Below, piece by piece: positions 27,124 to 36,349 of a DNA stretch of 64,000 nt (positions are counted from its first letter, which is position 1; every line of letters begins with the position of its first letter). The stretch covers positions 171,939-235,938 of the forward strand of contig NZ_VAHM01000006.1 in assembly GCF_005796185.1 (NCBI RefSeq), in the 5' to 3' direction. A program made the position numbers and the translations under genes. This DNA is from Pseudarthrobacter sp. NamB4 (GTDB lineage: Bacteria; Actinomycetota; Actinomycetes; Actinomycetales; Micrococcaceae). The notes below the pieces were generated by a model, which was not told the DNA's origin, ran no database searches, and saw nothing but the letters and a program-made list of their open reading frames with translations.

Positions 27124-27679
27124 ATCCGCTCACGTACCGCCCGCCAGCAGCTTCACACCCGAGACGGCCAAGGTGCTCGCTGAGGTGGCGCACAACCGCC
27201 AGAAGGACAAACTGAAGCGCCCCTACAAGGACCACGTCCTGGCGGTAGGCGATGCACTGGCGGACTTTGACGACGACATACGCATCGCCGGCTACCTGCA
27301 CGCCCTCCTGGACATGGGCGTCTCCGAACGGGCCGTGCAGATCATTGAACTCCTGACCAACCGGCTGCACAGCAACCCGGACGACTACCAGGCTGTGATC
27401 CGCGAGATCGCCCTGGACCACGATGCCGCCCTGGTCAAGATCGCGGACAACGCGCACAACTCGCTGCCGGAGCGCATCCAGGCGCTGGCGGAAAAGTGGC
27501 CGGACAAGCCGCCGGTCACCAAATACCGTGACGCCCGCCCGGTGCTTTATGCCGCCGTCGAGGTGGAGGAGATCCGGAAAATCCTGGCCCGCATCAATCC
27601 GTGGTTGCTGGAAGAACTGGACGACCAGCTCGACGAGGAAGACACGACTGACTACGAAAATCTGTCCTACGACTCCTAG
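27116..27679 (+). CDS. HD-domain protein resembling the RelA/SpoT hydrolase domain, with an altered HD pair
   Basis: 187 residues. Helices match the (p)ppGpp-hydrolase type HD fold: 'HNRQKDKLKRPYKDHVLAV' with H40, 'IAGYLHALLDMGVSE' with H62, and 'LVKIADNAHN' with D111. In active enzymes the second segment reads L-H-D followed by E-D; here it is L-H-A, so the metal-binding aspartate is missing while D66 is nearby. Hydrolase activity is therefore doubtful. The start overlaps gluQ by 8 bases. The C-terminal tail is strongly acidic. No synthetase domain is present. Fold recognition is by eye. Confidence 0.65.
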   Translation: MVESAHVPPASSFTPETAKVLAEVAHNRQKDKLKRPYKDHVLAVGDALADFDDDIRIAGYLHALLDMGVSERAVQIIELLTNRLHSNPDDYQAVIREIALDHDAALVKIADNAHNSLPERIQALAEKWPDKPPVTKYRDARPVLYAAVEVEEIRKILARINPWLLEELDDQLDEEDTTDYENLSYDS

Positions 27680-27692
27680 CGGATGCCGGAAC

Positions 27693-29009
27693 CTAGACCC
27701 GCCCCAGGGCGTCGATGTCCTCCAGGAACTCCTGGTGCACCTCTGAGCTCACCGTGGTGCGGGTGTCGCCGATGGCGTCCAGGTAGTCCTGGGTGGAGGG
27801 CCCCTTCCGCACCGCCTCGCGGACGGAAAGCGTGCCGCCCGAAGCCAGCCCGCCGTCGTCGTACACCGCCTTCTCCAGCGCCCGCTGGGAGGCGCTGCGC
27901 GCGGCGTACTCTATATCCGCGGGGGAGAAGCCCTCGGTGCGGTCCACCAGCAGTTCCACATCCACGGCGTCCACCACGGGTGCCGGGATGAAGCGCTGCC
28001 ACATGGCTTCGCGGGCCTGCCGGTCCGGGAGGCCGATGGGGATGACGTAGTCAAAGCGCCCGTGTCGGAGGAAGGCTGAATCCAGGGCCCGGATGAAGTT
28101 GGTGGCGCAGACCAAAAGCCGGCCGGGCTGTTCCCGAAACGCAGGGATGATCTTGAGGAGCTCGTTGGTGACGCCCTGCAGGGGCGAGGGCGGCTCGCCG
28201 GAGCGCTGCGAGGCGATCTCCTCCACCTCGTCGATGAACACCACGGCATGCTCCAGCTCCGCGATTTCCAGGAACGTTTCGCGCAGTGCCCCGGCCAGGC
28301 CCTGCGGATCGGCGGCGAGGCGGGAAGGGAAAACCTCCACGAAGGGCCATTCGAGCCGGGATGCGATTGCTTTGGCGAAGGTCGTCTTGCCGGTGCCGGG
28401 CGGACCGAAGAGGACGACGGCGCGCGGCGGGACAACGCCGAATTCGTCAGCGAGGTCCGCCTCGGCCAGGGGAAGGACCAGCCGGCGCTCGAGCAGTTCC
28501 TTCTCCCTGCGCATGCCGGCGACGTTTTCCCAGAGGTCGCGGGCCAGCACCCGGCCGCCGAGCTGTCCGAGTGCGCCGAGTTCCTGGCGCTGGACGGGGA
28601 TGGTGCGTTCAAAGTAGCGGAGGTTCTTCTTTAGGGCGAAACCGCGGCTCAGGAAAGCCTCCACCCGTGTTTCTGATTCGGGCATGAGGGCTGAGAGCTT
28701 GTTCAGTCCGTGGGGTGACATGCGGTTCTCGACGGCGGCAAGCAGCGAGGTGCCGATGCCCCTGCCGCGGAATTCGGGCAGGGTGGCCAGGAATACGATC
28801 CAGCCCTGGTCGTGCGCGGCGCGTCCGACGGCAGCCCCCACCACCTGCTCGCCCTGCACCGCCACCACCGCGTGGTCCTTTTCACACGACGCAAGCACCT
28901 CCGAGAGTGCGTACACGGGTTCCACGTTGTTCGCCTTGAGTGTCTCCCAAAGATGCAGGATCCCGTCCAGGTCCGCCGAATGGAAATCCCGGATGCGCCA
29001 GTTGGTCAT
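27693..29009 (-). CDS. GNAT acetyltransferase fused to an AAA ATPase
   Basis: 438 residues. Residues 1-140 form a GNAT N-acetyltransferase with the acetyl-CoA loop 'LPEFRGRGIGTSLL' and 'YFERTIPV' end strand. Residues about 165-400 are a classic AAA domain: Walker A 'GPPGTGKTTFAKAIA' near 201, Walker B 'AVVFIDEVEEIASQR' near 250, sensor 1 'LLVCATNF' and an arginine-finger segment 'DSAFLRHGRFDYVI', then the small helical lid. An acetyltransferase in one chain with an FtsH/Cdc48-like ATPase would couple acyl transfer to remodelling of a protein target; its target is unknown. It converges on the HD-domain gene with 13 bases between. Confidence 0.88.
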   Translation of the reverse strand: MTNWRIRDFHSADLDGILHLWETLKANNVEPVYALSEVLASCEKDHAVVAVQGEQVVGAAVGRAAHDQGWIVFLATLPEFRGRGIGTSLLAAVENRMSPHGLNKLSALMPESETRVEAFLSRGFALKKNLRYFERTIPVQRQELGALGQLGGRVLARDLWENVAGMRREKELLERRLVLPLAEADLADEFGVVPPRAVVLFGPPGTGKTTFAKAIASRLEWPFVEVFPSRLAADPQGLAGALRETFLEIAELEHAVVFIDEVEEIASQRSGEPPSPLQGVTNELLKIIPAFREQPGRLLVCATNFIRALDSAFLRHGRFDYVIPIGLPDRQAREAMWQRFIPAPVVDAVDVELLVDRTEGFSPADIEYAARSASQRALEKAVYDDGGLASGGTLSVREAVRKGPSTQDYLDAIGDTRTTVSSEVHQEFLEDIDALGRV

Positions 29010-29204
29010 GGATTCTGCTCCTGGTGGTTCGTCGTTGAGCCAGCGTGGACTGCTCTGCCGAGCATAAGCGCTCAGACGCCCAGGGTGTGCAGCGTGTTCC
29101 GGAGTGTGTCAGCGGAATGCTGCAGCGCCGCCAGCTCCTTGAGTGGTCCCCGTGCGAGGGGTAGCGTGTGTTCCATCCCACTTCCACCGCTGTCAGGAGC
29201 AACC

Positions 29205-31043
29205 ATGCCACATCGGGGACGCAGGCTCGCTGCCGTCACTGCCGCGCTGGCGATGAGCGTGACCACCGGCGCCATCATCAGCCCCGCCGCTTCCGCTGAT
29301 CCCCGGCAAACGGACAAGACCCCCACAGCCACCGGGTATGGCGGCGCCGTGAGTACCGTGGATCCGGAAGCGTCCGCGGCTGCCATCGAAGTCCTCCGCA
29401 AAGGCGGCAACGCAGCGGATGCCGCGGTTGCGGCGGCAGCCACCTTGGGCGTCACAGAGCCGTACAGTGCGGGCATCGGCGGCGGTGGTTACTTCGTGTT
29501 CTACGACGCCGAGACCGAGGAGGTGGGCACCATTGACGGCCGTGAAACTGCCCCTGCGGCAATGCCCAGGGATGCCTTCATCGATCCGGACACAGGTAAG
29601 CCATACCAGTTCCGCAAGCAGGCAACGAGTGGGATTTCAGTGGGCGTCCCCGGCACTCCGGCCACGTGGGAACGTGCGCTGCAACGCTGGGGCAGCGTCA
29701 GCCTGGCGGAAGCACTGAAGCCGGCCATCAAGGTGGCCAAGCGCGGCTTCGTCGTGGACGAGACCTTCCGCCAGCAAACCCTGGACAACAAGGACCGCTT
29801 CGAGCCCTTCACCTCCACGAGGGAACTCTTCCTCCCCGGCGGTGACGCGCCCGCCGTCGGAACCGTCTTCCAGAACCACGGACTGGCGGACACCTACAGG
29901 CTCCTGGCCAGCAAGGGCACGGATGCCTTCTATGAGGGCCCGCTGGCGGAGGAAATCGCCAGCACCGTCCAGGAACCGCCAATGGTTCCCGGATCCACGC
30001 TGCCGGGACCGGCCGGGGTCATGACCGCCGAAGACCTGGATGACTACGAGGCCCTGAACCAGGACCCCACCCATGTGAATTACCGTGGCTATGACGTCTA
30101 CGGCATGGCTCCCTCCAGCAGCGGCGGAACCACCGTGGGGGAAGCGCTGAACATCCTGGAGGTGTTCGACCTTCCCGGTCTAAAGAAGGACGAGCCCGCC
30201 GTCCTGCACCACTACCTTGAGGCCAGCGCACTGGCGTTCGCGGACCGGGGCAAATACGTGGGGGACCCCGCCTTCGTGGAAGTTCCCACGGAGGAACTCC
30301 TGGACCCGGTGTTCGGTAAGGAACGTGCCTGCGAGCTTGACCCCCTCAAGGCGGCTGCGAAGCCCGTTCTCCCGGGGAACGTGGAATCGTACGACGGCGT
30401 CTGCCCGGTTGCGCCGGCGGCGCTCGCCGATGAGACGGACACCGAGAACATCTCCACCACAAACCTCACCGTCTCCGACAAGTGGGGCAACGTTGTGGAG
30501 TACACGCTCACCATCGAGCAGACCGGCGGTTCCGGCATTGTGGTTCCCGGACGCGGGTTCCTCCTGAACAACGAGCTCACGGACTTCTCGCCCGTGTACA
30601 GCGAGACCGACCCCAACCGGATCGAGCCGGGCAAGCGGCCGCGCTCGTCCATGTCGCCCGCCATCGTGCTGAAGGACGACGAACCGTTCCTGGCGCTGGG
30701 CTCGCCCGGCGGCTCCACCATCATCACCACGGTGCTGCAGACTCTGATCAACCGGATCGATCTTGGCATGAGCATTGAGGACGCACTCGCAGCTCCACGC
30801 GCATCGCAGCGGAACACCGCCAACGTCACTGCAGAGCCTGGTTTCATTGATGCGTATGGACCCGCCCTCACCTCACGGTTCGGCCACAAACTGACGCCAT
30901 CCGGAGATGCCTTCACCTCGGCAGCCGAAATCGGCGCTGCCACGGCCATCGAGTTCAGCGAGGACGGCAAGACTGTCACCGCGGTGGCTGAACCGTCGCG
31001 CCGGGGCGGAGGTTCGGCGATGGTGGTGAAGCCCTCGCCATAG
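29205..31043 (+). CDS. ggt: Gamma-glutamyltransferase
   Basis: 612 residues from ATG 29205, with AGGAGCAACC upstream. An export signal peptide spans about residues 1-34 (basic start, hydrophobic core, AxA cut 'SPAASA'). The enzyme cleaves or transfers the gamma-glutamyl group of glutathione and similar peptides outside the cell. It is made as a precursor that cuts itself before a threonine; here the site is in 'ENISTTNLTVSDKWGNVV', near residue 418, giving a large chain and a chain of about 195 residues. Downstream 'GSPGGSTIITTVLQTLIN' holds the glycine-rich loop. It stands alone and ends at a strong terminator. Confidence 0.94.
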   Translation: MPHRGRRLAAVTAALAMSVTTGAIISPAASADPRQTDKTPTATGYGGAVSTVDPEASAAAIEVLRKGGNAADAAVAAAATLGVTEPYSAGIGGGGYFVFYDAETEEVGTIDGRETAPAAMPRDAFIDPDTGKPYQFRKQATSGISVGVPGTPATWERALQRWGSVSLAEALKPAIKVAKRGFVVDETFRQQTLDNKDRFEPFTSTRELFLPGGDAPAVGTVFQNHGLADTYRLLASKGTDAFYEGPLAEEIASTVQEPPMVPGSTLPGPAGVMTAEDLDDYEALNQDPTHVNYRGYDVYGMAPSSSGGTTVGEALNILEVFDLPGLKKDEPAVLHHYLEASALAFADRGKYVGDPAFVEVPTEELLDPVFGKERACELDPLKAAAKPVLPGNVESYDGVCPVAPAALADETDTENISTTNLTVSDKWGNVVEYTLTIEQTGGSGIVVPGRGFLLNNELTDFSPVYSETDPNRIEPGKRPRSSMSPAIVLKDDEPFLALGSPGGSTIITTVLQTLINRIDLGMSIEDALAAPRASQRNTANVTAEPGFIDAYGPALTSRFGHKLTPSGDAFTSAAEIGAATAIEFSEDGKTVTAVAEPSRRGGGSAMVVKPSP

Positions 31044-31063
31044 ATCCCACCTCAGATCAAATA

Positions 31064-31114
31064 ACGACGGCGGCACCCAGGTCCTGTGTTACAGGACCTG
31101 GGTGCCGCCGTCGT
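31064..31114. terminator. Perfect 24-base-pair bidirectional terminator
   Basis: Bases 31064-31087 are the exact reverse complement of 31091-31114, with a 3-base loop. The hairpin lies between the converging ends of ggt and the amino acid permease, so it serves both. No T-run follows on the + strand. Confidence 0.9.
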
Positions 31115-31129
31115 ACGCCCTCGGAGGGG

Positions 31130-32644
31130 CTATTTCTTGAAGGTCGTCGCCGGCGGGTTCGCCACCACGGGGGAGAGGCCGGTGTGGCCTTCGCGGGTTT
31201 CGGCGATTTCGTGGATGCGTTTGCGGCAGGCGTACCAGCCGAAGACCATCAGGACCGAGGCGATGGCGGTGACGAGCATGGTCAGGGGGGAGTCGATGAA
31301 GACCATGACCAGGACGCCGATGAGGAAGAGCAGGGAGAGGTAGCCGGTGTAGGGGGCACCGAACATGCGGAAGGAGGGGCGCTCCAGCCAGCCTTTGTCG
31401 GCCCAGCGCTTGAGCTGGATCTGGCACAGGACGATTGTGGCCCAGGTCATGATGATGCCGACGGAGGCGACGTTGAGGACGATTTCGAAGGCCTGGGCCG
31501 GGACGAGGTAGTTCAGCGGGACACCCAGGAGGGACACGCCGGCGGTGATGGCGATGCCGCCGTAGGGGACGCCTGCCTTGTTCATGCGGGAGGCGAACTT
31601 CGGGGCGGAGCCGTTGACGGACATCGAGCGCAGGATCCGGCCGGTGGAGTAGAGCCCGGCGTTCAGGGAGGACAGGGCGGCGGTGAGGACCACGAGGTTC
31701 ATGATGACGTCCACGCCCTGGATGCCGATGGAGCCGAAGAACGTCACGAAGGGGCTGACGCCTTTTTCGTAGGAGGTGTAGGGCAGGAGCAGGGCCAGCA
31801 GGATCACGGAGCCGACGTAGAACACCGCGATGCGGAAGACCACGGAGTTGATGGCCTTGGGCATGATTTTTTCGGGGTTTTCGGTTTCGCCGGCGGCGGT
31901 GCCGACCAGTTCGATGGAGGCGTAGGCGAACAGGACGCCCTGCATGAGGATGATCATGGGCAGCAGGCCGTTGGGGAAGATTCCGCCGTTGTCGGTGATA
32001 AGGCTGATGCCGACCTGCTGGCCGTCCACGGGGGTGCCGAAGATGACGAAGTAGGTGCCCACGATGAGGAAGATGACCAGGGCGGCGACCTTGATCAGGG
32101 CGAACCAGAACTCCATTTCGCCGAAGACCTTGACCGAGACCAGGTTCAGGGCCAGGACCACCACCAGGGCGATCAGGGCCCAGGCCCATTGCGGGACCGC
32201 TGCCATCCAGGGGATGTAGTTGCCGAAGAAGTTCATGTACAGGGCCGCGGCGGTGATGTCCACGATGGTGGTGGTGGCCCAGTTGATCCAGTAGAACCAG
32301 CCCGAAACGAACGCCGCCTTCTCGCCGAAGAATTCGCGGGCGTAGGAGACGAACGATCCCGAGGAGGGCCGGTGCAGGACCAGTTCGCCCAGGGCGCGCA
32401 GGATCAGGAACGCGAAGAACCCGCACACCGCGTACGCGATCACCAGGGACGGGCCGGCTGCGTTCAGCCGTCCGCCGGCGCCCAGGAACAGGCCGGTGCC
32501 GATCGCGCCGCCGATGGCAATCATCTGGATCTGCCGGGGTTTGAGGTTCTTGTGGTAGCCCTTGTCCTCGGCGTGCAGCGCTGACTCAGAAGCATGGGCA
32601 TGACCGCCGTCTATCACGTGGTCAGGAAGGGGTGTATTCGTCAT
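31130..32644 (-). CDS. Amino acid permease, APC superfamily (asparagine/D-amino acid type)
   Basis: 504 residues with twelve membrane helices. The N-terminal signature '[31 protein letters not shown]' (residues about 37-66) and '[32 protein letters not shown]' are the AAT-family consensus, as in asparagine permease AnsP and D-serine/D-alanine/glycine permeases. It is a proton symporter in the cytoplasmic membrane. Placed last after asparaginase and aspartase with only 31 bases between, it most likely imports asparagine or aspartate; I infer the substrate from context. ATG 32644 has AAGGACATTCC upstream. Confidence 0.92.
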   Translation of the reverse strand: MTNTPLPDHVIDGGHAHASESALHAEDKGYHKNLKPRQIQMIAIGGAIGTGLFLGAGGRLNAAGPSLVIAYAVCGFFAFLILRALGELVLHRPSSGSFVSYAREFFGEKAAFVSGWFYWINWATTTIVDITAAALYMNFFGNYIPWMAAVPQWAWALIALVVVLALNLVSVKVFGEMEFWFALIKVAALVIFLIVGTYFVIFGTPVDGQQVGISLITDNGGIFPNGLLPMIILMQGVLFAYASIELVGTAAGETENPEKIMPKAINSVVFRIAVFYVGSVILLALLLPYTSYEKGVSPFVTFFGSIGIQGVDVIMNLVVLTAALSSLNAGLYSTGRILRSMSVNGSAPKFASRMNKAGVPYGGIAITAGVSLLGVPLNYLVPAQAFEIVLNVASVGIIMTWATIVLCQIQLKRWADKGWLERPSFRMFGAPYTGYLSLLFLIGVLVMVFIDSPLTMLVTAIASVLMVFGWYACRKRIHEIAETREGHTGLSPVVANPPATTFKK

Positions 32645-32675
32645 GGAATGTCCTTGGGGGATCAGCGGTGGGGGA

Positions 32676-34097
32676 TTACTCGCTCAGGTTCGCCAGGCGT
32701 TCGGGGCTGAGGAGTTCCTGGAGTTGGGTGTTGGTGAGGAGTCCGTGCTCAAGCACGAGTTCCGCCACGCCCTTGCCGGTGGCAAGTGCTTCCTTCGCGA
32801 TGGCGGTGGCGGTGGCGTAGCCCAGGTGGGGATTAAGGGCCGTGACCAGGCCGATGGACTGCTCCACCGTGCGGCGGAGGTGTTCCGTGTTGGCGGTGAT
32901 GCCCCGGATGCAGCGCGCTGTCAGCGTACGGCATGCTGCCTCCAGGTGGGAAATGCTCTTGTGGAGGCTGTGCACAATGACGGGCTCAAACGCATTGAGC
33001 TGGAGCTGCCCGGCTTCGGCGGCCATGGTGATGGTCACGTCGTTGCCGATGACCTCGTAGGCCACCTGGGAGACCACTTCCGGGATCACCGGGTTGATCT
33101 TGCCGGGCATGATGGAGGAGCCGGACTGGACCGCCGGCAGGTTGATCTCGCCGAAGCCGGCCCGCGGACCGGAGGAGAGCAGGCGGAGGTCGTTGCAGAT
33201 CTTGGAGAGCTTCACGGCCACGCGCTTCAGTACGCCGGAGAGATGCACGAAGGCGCCAACGTCCTGGGTGGCTTCGATCAGGTCGACGGCGGTGACCAGC
33301 GGCAGGCCGGTGATCTCGGCCAGGTGCCGGCAGGCTGTTTCGGCGTAACCGGCGGGGGCGTTCAGACCGGTGCCGATGGCGGTGGCGCCGAGGTTGATTT
33401 CGTGGATCAGCAGCTCGGCCTCCGCCAGGCGGAGCCGGTCTTCGCCGATGGTGATGGCGTAGGTGCCGAACTCCTGGCCCAGGGTCATGGGTACCGCGTC
33501 CTGCAGCTGGGTGCGGCCCATCTTGACCACCGTGCGGAATTCCAGCGCCTTTGATGCGCAGGCTTCCTCGAGTTCGGCCAGGGCGTCCAGCAGTTCCCGG
33601 GCCGCGAAGATGGTGCCCAGCTTAACTGCCGTGGGGTACACGTCGTTGGTGGACTGGGAAAGGTTGACGTGGTCGTTCGGGTGCAACCGCGCGTAGTCGC
33701 CCTTGGGGTGGCCGAGGATTTCCAGTGCCCTGTTGGCGATGACCTCATTGGCGTTCATGTTCGACGACGTCCCGGCGCCGCCCTGGATGACGTCCACCAC
33801 GAACTGGTCGATGAGTTTGCCGTCCAGGATGTCCTGGCATGCCTGCTCGATGGCGTTGGAGCGTTCGGTGTCCAGGAGCCCGAGTTCGCTGTTGGTGCGG
33901 GCGGCGGCAAGCTTGACTGCTGCCAGGCCGCGGACCAGGTGCACGTTGGAGGACAGTTTTTGCCCGGTGATGGGGAAGTTTTCCACTGCCCGGAGCGTGT
34001 GCACCCCCCAGTAGGCGTCGGCTGGAACGTCGCGGTCGCCGAGCAGGTCGTGCTCGGACCGGATGCCTGCGGGCGCGGCGGTTTCGATGGTAGTCAT
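32676..34097 (-). CDS. aspA: Aspartate ammonia-lyase (aspartase)
   Basis: 473 residues. It deaminates L-aspartate to fumarate and ammonia in the cytoplasm. The superfamily signature '[10 protein letters not shown]' near residue 322 carries the catalytic-loop serine and lysine; the conserved '[24 protein letters not shown]' segment near residue 100 and '[11 protein letters not shown]' near 142 are intact. Aspartase and class II fumarase share this signature; the asparaginase neighbour and '[22 protein letters not shown]' start favour aspartase. It is 6 bases from the asparaginase stop, so the genes form an operon. ATG 34097 has AAGGACAC upstream. Confidence 0.94.
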   Translation of the reverse strand: MTTIETAAPAGIRSEHDLLGDRDVPADAYWGVHTLRAVENFPITGQKLSSNVHLVRGLAAVKLAAARTNSELGLLDTERSNAIEQACQDILDGKLIDQFVVDVIQGGAGTSSNMNANEVIANRALEILGHPKGDYARLHPNDHVNLSQSTNDVYPTAVKLGTIFAARELLDALAELEEACASKALEFRTVVKMGRTQLQDAVPMTLGQEFGTYAITIGEDRLRLAEAELLIHEINLGATAIGTGLNAPAGYAETACRHLAEITGLPLVTAVDLIEATQDVGAFVHLSGVLKRVAVKLSKICNDLRLLSSGPRAGFGEINLPAVQSGSSIMPGKINPVIPEVVSQVAYEVIGNDVTITMAAEAGQLQLNAFEPVIVHSLHKSISHLEAACRTLTARCIRGITANTEHLRRTVEQSIGLVTALNPHLGYATATAIAKEALATGKGVAELVLEHGLLTNTQLQELLSPERLANLSE

Positions 34098-34103
34098 GTG
34101 TCC

Positions 34104-35186
34104 TTACAGGGCTTCGTTGACGGGTGTGGACAGGAATTCAAGGGGTTGCAGCAGTCCCACTGGGTGGCCGCCACCCAGGACGGGGGCTGTTCCGATGCCG
34201 GCAAGCGGCGCGGTATCGATGCCGTTTCCGGAGGCAGTGGCCAGCGCCTCCAGCAGCCTGATGGTGGCGGGCATCCGGGCGCGGTCGCCGCCGTCGGAAA
34301 TCTTCACGGCCACGGCGCTGCCATCGCCCAGGCCCACCAGCTGGACGCCTTCAAACCCGTCCTTTGCGACGGAGCCGGGAAGCAGGCGCATCAGCTCGGT
34401 GACATCCCTTCCCTCCCCGGCCACCATCTCCGGGTGGCGCTGCATGGCGAGCCCGACGGCGGCTTCCGCAGTAGGTGCGCCCAGCCCGCCGCCGTCGTGC
34501 TTGCCGGCACTGCCCGCGGCCTGGGCGATAAGCCCGAAAGCGCGGGCCATGCCGCGCAGGGTGAGGGCGAACAGGGGGGTGCCGCAGCCGTCGGTGCTCA
34601 GGGCGAGCGGTTCCTCGCCGGTCAGTTCGGTGACTGTCGTTTTCACGATTTTCTGCAGCGGGTGGGACGGGTCCAGGTAGCCCTTCACAGGCCAGCCGTT
34701 AATGACGCAGGTGGCAGCCATGGCGGCGTGCTTTCCGGAGCAGTTCTGTGTGAGCTGGGTGGCTCCGCCACCGTTGCGCAGCCACTCCTCCCGCTCAGCC
34801 GTGCCGTAGGGAAGGTCGCTGCTGTTTTCGAAGTCACTGACGCTGAGGCCGTGCAGTTCAAGGATGCGCAGTGCTCGCTGGCGGTGCTCCGCTGCTCCTG
34901 AGTGGCTTGCCGCTGCCAGGGCGAGGAGCCCGGCCGGCAGTTCAAGTCCGGCGCGGACCATGGCCACGGTCTGGAGCGGCTTGAGTGAGGACCGGGGGTA
35001 GAAGGGTGCCAGGGGATCGCCGGCGGCCGCCACTGCTGTTCCGTCTGCTGCCAGGGCAAGGGCTGAGCCGTAGTGGACGCTTTCCACCAGCCCGTCGCGG
35101 ATGGCGGCCACCAGGGGCGTGTGCTGCGGAAGGGCCGGCACTGCCGGGGCAGGGGCGTGGGCAGCAGAAAGCGCAGGGGAGGGCAT
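34104..35186 (-). CDS. Asparaginase (pfam06089 type)
   Basis: 360 residues from ATG 35186, preceded by AAGGAATCC; a longer frame to 35309 would enter the regulator gene. The protein belongs to the asparaginase II family (pfam06089) seen in actinobacteria: 'PFYPRSSLKPLQTVAM', 'AASHSGAAEHRQRALRIL', 'NCSGKHAAM' and 'STDGCGTPLFALTLRGMA' are the conserved blocks. It hydrolyses asparagine to aspartate and ammonia, probably in the cytoplasm, since no signal peptide is seen. Together with aspartase and the permease it makes asparagine to fumarate conversion. Confidence 0.9.
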   Translation of the reverse strand: MPSPALSAAHAPAPAVPALPQHTPLVAAIRDGLVESVHYGSALALAADGTAVAAAGDPLAPFYPRSSLKPLQTVAMVRAGLELPAGLLALAAASHSGAAEHRQRALRILELHGLSVSDFENSSDLPYGTAEREEWLRNGGGATQLTQNCSGKHAAMAATCVINGWPVKGYLDPSHPLQKIVKTTVTELTGEEPLALSTDGCGTPLFALTLRGMARAFGLIAQAAGSAGKHDGGGLGAPTAEAAVGLAMQRHPEMVAGEGRDVTELMRLLPGSVAKDGFEGVQLVGLGDGSAVAVKISDGGDRARMPATIRLLEALATASGNGIDTAPLAGIGTAPVLGGGHPVGLLQPLEFLSTPVNEAL

Positions 35187-35220
35187 GGATTCCTTGGGGT
35201 GTGCGGTAAGGGGCGTTGAA

Positions 35221-35922
35221 CTAGTTGTTGAGGATGGATTCGAGGGCCAGGCCCACGGCGTGGAGGTGGTGGGCCATGGCGGCGCGGGCGTCCTCCGCGG
35301 CGCCGGCATCGATGGCGGCGAGGATCTGCTGGTGTTCGATGTCGGACGCGTGCTGCCGGTCGGCCACCATATTCAGGGTTTCGGACTGGTGGGCCAGGGC
35401 ACCGCGGATGTCCGCCACCACGCTGGCGAACACTCTGTTGCCGCTGGCCCGGGCGATGGCAGCGTGGAAGCTGGAGTCCAGGGAAACCCAGGACTCGGGA
35501 TCGGTTTCGGTAGCCATGGCCGCCACCAGGTGGCGAAGGGTTCCCAGTTCCTCCTCGCTCCGCCTTTCGGCGGCCAGCCCAGCGGCGGGAACCTCGATGT
35601 GGGGACGGGCCTCGGTCAGGTCGCGGGCGGAGTACTGGCCGAGGGTGAGATCATTGGCCACCTTGTCGGCTATCACGAAGGTGCCTTTGCCTGTCTTTGT
35701 GACGGTCAGGCCGAGGGCGGTGCAGGAGCGGAGGGCCTCGCGGATCACCGACCGGCTCACGCCGTACTGCTGGGAGAGCGTGGCCTCGGAGCTGAGTTTG
35801 CTGCCCACTGCCACACGACCGGCCTCGATGTCCTGCCGAATAGTGTTGAATACCGCCTCGGCAGCACTGAGCCGCGCGAGGGGAGCAGGCTGTCCTGCTG
35901 TCCGGCTGTCTGACAGGTTCAC
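35221..35922 (-). CDS. FadR/GntR family transcriptional regulator of the asparagine operon
   Basis: 233 residues from GTG 35922. The N-terminal winged helix 'AVFNTIRQDIEAGRVAVGSKLSSEATLSQQYGVSRSVIREALRSCTALGL' (residues about 24-73) is of the FadR subfamily; the all-helical C-domain 'LDSSFHAAIARASGNRVFASVVADIR' carries the metal-binding histidines. It is the first gene, 34 bases before asparaginase, so it likely controls the operon in response to aspartate or asparagine; this ligand is inferred. No ribosome site is evident before GTG, suggesting a leaderless or misplaced start. Confidence 0.9.
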   Translation of the reverse strand: MNLSDSRTAGQPAPLARLSAAEAVFNTIRQDIEAGRVAVGSKLSSEATLSQQYGVSRSVIREALRSCTALGLTVTKTGKGTFVIADKVANDLTLGQYSARDLTEARPHIEVPAAGLAAERRSEEELGTLRHLVAAMATETDPESWVSLDSSFHAAIARASGNRVFASVVADIRGALAHQSETLNMVADRQHASDIEHQQILAAIDAGAAEDARAAMAHHLHAVGLALESILNN

Positions 35923-36031
35923 GCTTTAAATATGGCAGGCGTCACAGGTGGTGTCAATGTGGCGGGCCAGTAAAAGGACTCGTGGCCCTGTGAAGTATCT
36001 GTTCCTCTTCCCAGCCAGTTAGCCTCCTGCT

Positions 36032-36227
36032 ATGGATGAACACTCGGAGGAACTGGTCAATCTTGCGGTCATGGCCTTGGATCACGCGATTGATTCGGTG
36101 GTCTCGTCGGGTACCGATCTGGCGCCCTTTGTTATCCGTGAGCAGACGGGCCAACGGAACCTGCAGCGGTCAGCTTGAGGCAGGTGTTGCGGCCGCCCGA
36201 CAATCGGTTACAGGAACCGCTGCCTAA
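36032..36227 (+). pseudogene. Frameshifted and truncated remnant of a small hypothetical protein
   Basis: ATG 36032 opens a 48-residue frame ('MDEHSEELVNLAVMALDHAI', ending 'TGQRNLQRSA') that stops at 36178. The next frame then continues with 'QLEAGVAAARQSVTGTAA' to a stop at 36227. The two pieces look like the first half of a protein of about 120-140 residues of unknown function that I remember from Arthrobacter-type genomes, joined by a small deletion and cut at the C-terminus. The rest of the 427-base gap, on either side, shows no feature that I can support. Confidence 0.45.
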
Positions 36228-36349
36228 TCGCGTTGCCGTCGCTTGGAACCCTCGTTGAGGAAAGCACGGCCCCGCTGTTTTAGCGGCATCTACCTCATCC
36301 GACCCATGCCGGTCCTCGCTTCGTCGCAGGCTGATCAAGTGCGACAAAG

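Noticed and set aside
29072..29204. Short minus-strand frame ending 'LAALQHSADTLRNTLHTLGV'
   Set aside because: It looks helix-like, but it continues into the antisense of ggt and lacks a start; treated as chance.
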